A stretch of 64,000 nucleotides of DNA from assembly GCA_902785695.1 (NCBI GenBank), contig CACZZQ010000006.1:25646-89645 (forward strand), given 5' to 3'. Source of the DNA: an uncultured Prevotellaceae bacterium. Its GTDB lineage: Bacteria > Bacteroidota > Bacteroidia > Bacteroidales > Bacteroidaceae. The notes below the pieces were generated by a model. It had not been told where the DNA came from and did no database searches. It worked only from the letters and a program-made list of their open reading frames with translations. Of this stretch, positions 59,336-64,000 are shown one piece after another. Each line of letters starts with the position of its first letter. The stretch's first letter is position 1. The position numbers and the translations under genes are program-made.

Positions 59336-60388
59336 ATGCTTATGACGCTATCACCCTTTGCCCGTCCGTTTTACATGATGGCAAAACCCGTTGGGGCGGC
59401 CTGTAACTTGGCGTGCGGCTATTGCTACTATCAGGGGGCAGGCAAGGGGGTGATGAGCGACGAGGTGCTGGAGCTCTTTGTCCGTCAGTATCTGGAGAGT
59501 CAGGCGAATCACGAGGTGTTGTTTACGTGGCACGGGGGCGAGCCTACGCTGTTGCCGATTGCGTTTTATGAAAAGGCGATGCGGTTACAGAAGCGCTACG
59601 CTGGTGGACATCATATAGACAACTGTCTGCAGACAAACGGTACGCTACTGACGGATGACTGGTGCCGCTTCTTTCATGATAACGGATGGCTGATAGGTCT
59701 GAGTATCGACGGACCCGAGGCGTTGCACGATGCGTGGCGAAAGGATAAACGTGGCGAGGCGACGCATAGGCAGGTGATGAAGGCTGTAGAGATGCTCGAC
59801 AGGCACGAGGTGATGTGGAACGCGCTCAGTACGGTGAACAGCATCAACGGTGAGCATCCGCGAGAGGTGTACCGTTTCTTTAAGGAGATAGGTTGCAGGT
59901 ACTTGCAGTTTACGCCTGTAGGAGGCGACATCACGGCTTCGCTGTGGGGACGATTCCTCTGCGAGGTCTTCGATACCTGGCGTAAAGAGGACGTGGGTGA
60001 GGTGTACGTGAATATTTTTGAGGCGACGCTGGCCAATTATCTGGGTGTCACGCCAGGCATCTGCGCGATGTCGGATATGTGCGGGCATGTTGGGGTAGTG
60101 GAGTGGAACGGTGACGTGTATAGTTGCGATCACTTCGTGCGTCCTGAGCACCGCCTTGGAAACATCCGCCAGCAGACTATCTACGAGATGATGCACAGCC
60201 CACAGCAGCAAGATTTTTCCCAACAAAAAACAAGCTGGTTGCCCCAGACGTGCAAAGCGTGTAAGTGGCTGTTTGCTTGTCACGGGGAATGCCCGCGAAA
60301 TCACCAGTATTTGTGCGAGGGATACCGGATGTTCTTTGAGCATACGAAAGAATTTATGAACGAAATGAAAGATGAAAGATATGATTAG
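59336..60388 (+). CDS. Anaerobic sulfatase-maturating enzyme (radical SAM)
   Basis: A 350-residue radical SAM/SPASM enzyme that converts the active-site Ser or Cys of sulfatases to formylglycine. The [4Fe-4S]-SAM motif CNLACGYCYY has Cys23, Cys27 and Cys30; then FTWHGGEPTLL and LSIDGPEALHD. The C-terminal auxiliary-cluster cysteines are CAMSDMCGHVGV, VYSCDHFV and CKACKWLFACHGECPRN. The ATG at 59336 directly follows the mfd stop (59342 is an alternative). Its 3' end overlaps the sulfatase gene by 17 bp, so maturase and substrate are made together. Confidence 0.95.
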   Translation: MLMTLSPFARPFYMMAKPVGAACNLACGYCYYQGAGKGVMSDEVLELFVRQYLESQANHEVLFTWHGGEPTLLPIAFYEKAMRLQKRYAGGHHIDNCLQTNGTLLTDDWCRFFHDNGWLIGLSIDGPEALHDAWRKDKRGEATHRQVMKAVEMLDRHEVMWNALSTVNSINGEHPREVYRFFKEIGCRYLQFTPVGGDITASLWGRFLCEVFDTWRKEDVGEVYVNIFEATLANYLGVTPGICAMSDMCGHVGVVEWNGDVYSCDHFVRPEHRLGNIRQQTIYEMMHSPQQQDFSQQKTSWLPQTCKACKWLFACHGECPRNHQYLCEGYRMFFEHTKEFMNEMKDERYD

Positions 60389-61769
60389 TAAGTATTGCGT
60401 TGCCTTCATCGGTGCAGCAACGGCCAGTGAGGCGGAGGCGCAGAAAGCTACGCCAGAGCGTCCTAACGTAGTTTTTATTCTGGCCGACGATATGGGGTAC
60501 GGCGACTTGTCGTGCTTTGGGTCGAAGTATGTGAAGACGCCGAATATCGACAGACTGTCGCAGACGGGTACTACGTTTACGCAGTGCTATGCGGGGAGCG
60601 GTATCTCGAGTCCTTCGCGCTGTTCGCTGATGACGGGTAAGCACACGGGAAATACGCGAATCCGTGATAACCAGTGTCCTGTGGGAGGTATTCAGGGTAT
60701 CAAGATCAACGAGAAGGGCGACACCACCTATATCCGTCGCACCAACCTGATGCCTACCGATACTACCATCGCCACCGTGCTCTCGGCTGGTGGCTATCGC
60801 ACCTGTCTGGTGAATAAATGGCATCTGGACGGTTACGACCCAGGTGCATCGCCCAATCATCGCGGCTTTCATGAGTTCTATGGCTGGACCATCTCCACCG
60901 TTCACTCCAACTCACCTTATTATTATCCCTATTACCGTTTCGTAGGCGACTCGTTGACAACCATCCAAGAGAATGCCCATGATGCCCATGTGCGTCATAA
61001 TACCGACATCTCTACGGATGATGCCATCGCTTTCATTGGGCGTAACAAGGAATGCCCGTTCTTCCTCTATCTGGCCTACGACGCGCCTCACGAACCTTAT
61101 ATTATAGACGAGACCTCATGGTACGACGGACAGAAGGACTGGTCGATGAATACCAAGCGCTATGCATCGCTCATCACCCACATGGATCGTGCCATAGGCC
61201 GACTGCTGGATTATCTGGAGCGTGAGGGCTTGCGTGAAAATACCCTCGTGATCTTTGCCAGCGACAATGGAGCAGCTGTGCAGGCACCTATCAAGGAACT
61301 GAACTGTAACGCTGGCTTCCACGGACGTAAGGGACAGCTCTATGAAGGTGGCATCCGTGTGCCGATGATTGTGAATCAGCCAGGGCGAGTGCCTGTGCAG
61401 AAGCTGCAGAACCTGATATACTTCCCTGATGTGATGCCCACGCTGGCAGCACTTACCGGCAGCGAACAGCATCTGCCCCAGAACATTAACGGCATGAATA
61501 TCCTGCCCCTGTTCTATGGACAGCCTGTAGATACCGACCATCGTATGCTATACTGGGAGTTCACCGGCAAACAGCGTGCTGCGCGTCTGGGCGACTGGAA
61601 ATGCGTCACCATCAAGAAGAATGCGCCCTTAGAACTCTATAACCTGAAAGATGACCCAGAGGAGCGTCATAACCTGGCCGGCCAGTATCCTGAAATGGTG
61701 CAACTTTTCGATGAGGCCATGCGGCGATTGCACCAGCCCTCTGAGTGCTGGCCGTTGGATGGTGAGTAA
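60372..61769 (+). CDS. Sulfatase (arylsulfatase/glycan sulfatase, Ser-type)
   Basis: A 465-residue alkaline-phosphatase-fold sulfatase. Metal-binding Asp39/Asp40 in FILADDMGYGD; active-site signature SSPSRCSLMTG with Ser79 as the residue converted to formylglycine. KWHLDGYDPG and FLYLAYDAPHEPY follow, then FASDNGA with the metal-binding Asp/Asn. The N-terminus has only a weak signal peptide (CVAFIGAATASEAEAQ), so location is uncertain. Formylglycine formation from Ser requires an anSME, encoded immediately upstream and overlapping by 17 bp. Substrate probably a sulfated glycan. Confidence 0.92.
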   Translation: MKDMISKYCVAFIGAATASEAEAQKATPERPNVVFILADDMGYGDLSCFGSKYVKTPNIDRLSQTGTTFTQCYAGSGISSPSRCSLMTGKHTGNTRIRDNQCPVGGIQGIKINEKGDTTYIRRTNLMPTDTTIATVLSAGGYRTCLVNKWHLDGYDPGASPNHRGFHEFYGWTISTVHSNSPYYYPYYRFVGDSLTTIQENAHDAHVRHNTDISTDDAIAFIGRNKECPFFLYLAYDAPHEPYIIDETSWYDGQKDWSMNTKRYASLITHMDRAIGRLLDYLEREGLRENTLVIFASDNGAAVQAPIKELNCNAGFHGRKGQLYEGGIRVPMIVNQPGRVPVQKLQNLIYFPDVMPTLAALTGSEQHLPQNINGMNILPLFYGQPVDTDHRMLYWEFTGKQRAARLGDWKCVTIKKNAPLELYNLKDDPEERHNLAGQYPEMVQLFDEAMRRLHQPSECWPLDGE

Positions 61770-61786
61770 ATAATTTTGGCATTTTC

Positions 61787-61818
61787 TTTGGCTAAACAGG
61801 AAATAATAAGTACTTTTG
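61787..61818 (+). promoter_or_regulatory. Promoter of the sensor-kinase-like gene
   Basis: TTTG (61787-61790) and TACTTTTG (61811-61818), 20-bp spacer. Confidence 0.75.
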
Positions 61819-61851
61819 CAGTCCGAAAAAAATGACCAAAAGAAAAAGAAT

Positions 61852-63345
61852 ATGATAAACAAAAGATTTTTCGTTATTTTTTTGAGTGTCTTGATGGGCT
61901 GTGTCTCGCTGATGGCAGAGAAAAGCAATCTCCATCAGCGTGCCGAATCAGAGGAAGCCAAAAATAATACTGCCAATGCCCGTTCGCTATATATCAGTGC
62001 CTTTGAGAGTTATGTAAGCAAGGGACAGATGGAAGATGGCGTGACGTGCGGTGTGAAGGCTACCGCCTTGTATCGTAAGGAGAATTTATGGAAAGAGGCC
62101 TTCGATATGCTGCGCCTTGTAGACCAGTCGATAGATGCCAGTAAGATCATTGCGAGCAACAAGGCTGCTTTGCACTATCAGACTGCGAAGGAGCGTATGC
62201 AGATGTACATGAGGTTGCGCAAGGGCGAACGTGCGTTGGAACAGATTAAGTATATGGAGACGCTTGTGAATCAGTCAAACAGCGAGAGTCTCAGTAACGA
62301 CCTGCTCTATCATAAGGCCATCTATTACTACACTTTAGGACAGACGGCACAGGGTAATGCCGTGTTCAAGGAAATGGCTACGAAACTGACGGCCCAGAAG
62401 GACTACGACAAGGTTGACGAGGTCTACCAGACGCTGCTGGCTAACGGCAGACAGAGCAACAATGCCAGTATGTTGAACCAGGCATATAGTAGTTATATCG
62501 TATGGAAAGACTCGGTCACTGCTATCAAGACAGCCGAGGAGCGCGACAGCCTGCAGCAGCAGATTGCCAAAAACGAGCAGGTCATTGCCGAGAAGGATGA
62601 CTCGCTCTCGGCTCGACAGCTCACTATCTCAGGACTCATCGTGCTGGCTGTCATCCTCGCTGTAGTACTGGTGCTGGGAGCCCTGGTGCTCATGCGCTTC
62701 ATGGTGCTCACCCGTAAGCAGAAGAAGTCCATTCAGCTGGCCAACGAGAGCAATGCCCTAAAAGCAAAGTTCATCAACAGCATCTCGTCACAGCTGGAGC
62801 CCACACTGAAGAAACTGGACGGCAAGAAGCCCGAGGTGAAAGCCTTGCTCGACTTCTCCAGTCACATACAAACCCTCTCGGACGTAGAGAATGCCGATAG
62901 CGTGGAACTGGAGGAAAAGCAGATACAGCCGTTGTGCGAGGCACTGGGCGAAGAGGTGCGCAACAAGATTGGCAGCGATGTGACGCTGACCGTCTCGGTG
63001 CCCAAGATGGAGGTGAAGATCCACGAGGAATACCTCACCTTTATCCTGCGTCACCTGTTGGACAACGCCGTGGAGTTCACACCCAGTGGTGGTAAGATCT
63101 CCTTTGAATTCAAGAAGCGCAGCCCCCACACCTATCAGTTCCTGATTGCCAATACCGGCGTGGTGATACCCGAGGAGAAGCGCGAGGACATCTTCAAGCC
63201 CTTCCTTGAGATTCACGACCTGACCCGTGGCGACGGCTTGGGACTGCCTATCTGCAAGCAGATGGCACTGAAGATGAACGGCGACCTGGACATCGATCCT
63301 GCTTTCACCAAAGGCACCCGCTTCGTGCTCAACCTGCATGTGTAG
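61852..63345 (+). CDS. Histidine-kinase-like protein with periplasmic TPR sensor, lacking the phospho-His
   Basis: 497 residues from the ATG at 61852 (MINKRFFVIFLSVLMGCVSL), chosen from the promoter at 61787-61818. Signal peptide, then about 230 residues of helical repeats (TPR-like) outside the membrane, one membrane helix at about 263-285 (GLIVLAVILAVVLVLGALVL), and a cytoplasmic kinase part. In the dimerisation helix the usual S-H-E box reads S-S-Q (AKFINSISSQLEPTL; Ser313 where His is expected). The ATPase domain retains the N-box (HLLDNAVEFTPSGG) and GDGLGLPICKQM, but the G1 box has IANTG for DxG. It may be a catalytically altered or pseudo-kinase regulator. No response regulator is adjacent. 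Confidence 0.8.
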   Translation: MINKRFFVIFLSVLMGCVSLMAEKSNLHQRAESEEAKNNTANARSLYISAFESYVSKGQMEDGVTCGVKATALYRKENLWKEAFDMLRLVDQSIDASKIIASNKAALHYQTAKERMQMYMRLRKGERALEQIKYMETLVNQSNSESLSNDLLYHKAIYYYTLGQTAQGNAVFKEMATKLTAQKDYDKVDEVYQTLLANGRQSNNASMLNQAYSSYIVWKDSVTAIKTAEERDSLQQQIAKNEQVIAEKDDSLSARQLTISGLIVLAVILAVVLVLGALVLMRFMVLTRKQKKSIQLANESNALKAKFINSISSQLEPTLKKLDGKKPEVKALLDFSSHIQTLSDVENADSVELEEKQIQPLCEALGEEVRNKIGSDVTLTVSVPKMEVKIHEEYLTFILRHLLDNAVEFTPSGGKISFEFKKRSPHTYQFLIANTGVVIPEEKREDIFKPFLEIHDLTRGDGLGLPICKQMALKMNGDLDIDPAFTKGTRFVLNLHV

Positions 63346-63378
63346 AATCGTTTAGGTGGCCAGACGGTAAGAATAATG

Positions 63379-63412
63379 GACTCCCGAATCATTTCGAGAG
63401 TCCTTTTTTTTG
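63379..63412 (+). terminator. Rho-independent terminator
   Basis: GGACTC / GAGTCC stem with loop, then a run of T (63402-63411), after the kinase-like gene. Confidence 0.85.
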
Positions 63413-63581
63413 TTTTTCCTAAAATCCGCAGCACTTTAGTTTAATATTCTTTATAAGTACCTGAGCAACAAAAAGTTCTTGCTGTGGCAAGCGGCAAAGC
63501 CGAGCGGCTCAGGATTTGGTCATGTCAGAAATTTCACTTACCTTAGTGCTGCAAATCAAGACAAGCAAAATCATCAATGAT

Positions 63582-63930
63582 ATGGCAAAGGTAAGCAAAA
63601 ATCTGAGAAAATCACCGCTTTTGGTGGAATATTTTTCGTTTTGGACAAATTTGACCGTATTCTGTCCTCTGTAATCGACTCCCACCTGGGACTTCGCAGT
63701 AAGTTGATAGGCTATCAAAGCGCGAGATAATACGGGCTGCAAACTTCTACCGATACATCGTGGCATTGCCGCTCATGGCCGTCCTCTTTGGAATCAAGGC
63801 CACAGACAGGGTCAAGAGCTTCCTTTTCAGATTCATCGCCGTACCTGCCAAGTGGATCAGAACGGCACGACAATACAAACTCAACATCTACTCCAACAAG
63901 CCATACAAACTTATTTGGGAACACGGATAA
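63582..63930 (+). pseudogene. Decayed IS1380-like transposase
   Basis: Two fragments of a transposase in different frames. The N-terminal part (ATG at 63582, frame changing near 63597) reads KITAFGGIFFVLDKFDRILS then SVIDSHLGLRSKLIGYQ, ending near 63715. It is directly followed, in another frame, by a C-terminal piece ending at the stop 63928-63930 (REIIRAANFYRYIVALPLM, FIAVPAKWIRTARQYKLNIY). The central catalytic region (about 1 kb) is missing. Family assignment (IS1380 type) is from memory of these end motifs. 63413-63581 and 63931-64000 contain nothing else I can support. Confidence 0.55.
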
Positions 63931-64000
63931 AACAACCTTCTTCATTGATGCCTCGGTCTATGCCTCTCGACCTTACGGGGTAAGGGGGTACTGGCTCATG

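Noticed and set aside
63509-63945. Two minus-strand open frames at the right end (63509-63766 and 63715-63945)
   Set aside because: They are antisense to the transposase remnant, whose motifs are read on the plus strand; no start or domain support.

Overview
The window is a chromosomal segment from a Bacteroidota (Bacteroidetes) bacterium, most likely a gut Prevotella/Segatella-type member of Bacteroidales. Three things point there. The promoters repeatedly show the Bacteroidetes -7 element TAnnTTTG, often with TTTG/TTG 19-21 bp upstream. The gene families are typical of the phylum: BlaI with an M56-TonB protein, LytTR two-component pair, DUF1573, DUF5107, TGS-type nucleoside kinase, BY-kinase Wzc, anaerobic sulfatase maturase. 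Finally, there is a menaquinone (men) locus. No tRNA, rRNA or CRISPR array was recognised. Genus-level placement is inference.

Layout. 1-2100: BlaI repressor and an M56/BlaR1-like sensor peptidase (runs off the left edge). 2329-12762: a tightly coupled four-gene sugar operon (MFS porter, DUF5107-TPR protein, SGNH-GH35 fusion, GH2), closed by a bidirectional terminator and faced by a GH105-GH27-CBM fusion (12799-15924). 16105-19969: three coupled exported proteins, one with a FAS1-like domain. 20182-20863: a VapBC-like toxin-antitoxin pair with palindromic repeats on both sides. 20973-22820: LytTR regulator and LytS-type kinase. 22915-23523: Ala-rich coiled-coil lipoprotein. 23671-33786: ROK kinase plus menI-menF-menD, then (after a nucleoside kinase and a carboxypeptidase-regulatory-domain protein) menB-menC-menE. 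aroB and the infC-rpmI-rplT operon follow. 36415-40366: rfbA-wzc-HAD operon. 40491-47919: housekeeping genes (zapA, rny, aspS), a second GH105, DUF1573, and an H1-tailed winged-helix protein. 47886-55856: glycan-assembly island of seven glycosyltransferases and one acyltransferase in divergent operons. 55853-61769: mfd, anSME and a Ser-type sulfatase. 61852-63345: a TPR-sensor histidine-kinase-like protein without the phospho-acceptor His. The right end holds a decayed transposase.

The most unusual feature runs across the window. Short palindromic or tandem-repeat DNA elements are embedded in frame inside otherwise intact genes. Family A is GC-rich: nine sites, all inside coding sequence, as single 33-39 bp arms or as 81-117 bp units with inverted arms, encoding Pro/Gly/Ser-rich loops. 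Family B consists of AT- or CT-rich repeats with short units (often about 7 bp), some palindromic. It occurs inside genes and between them, and includes one 55-bp element present identically in two adjacent glycosidase genes. They resemble in concept the in-frame palindromic elements known from Rickettsia and may be an undescribed class of gene-tolerated mobile repeat.

Functionally the window combines plant-glycan use (GH35, GH2, GH27, GH105, sulfatase), respiratory quinone synthesis, surface-polysaccharide production and core growth functions. No SusC/SusD pair is present.
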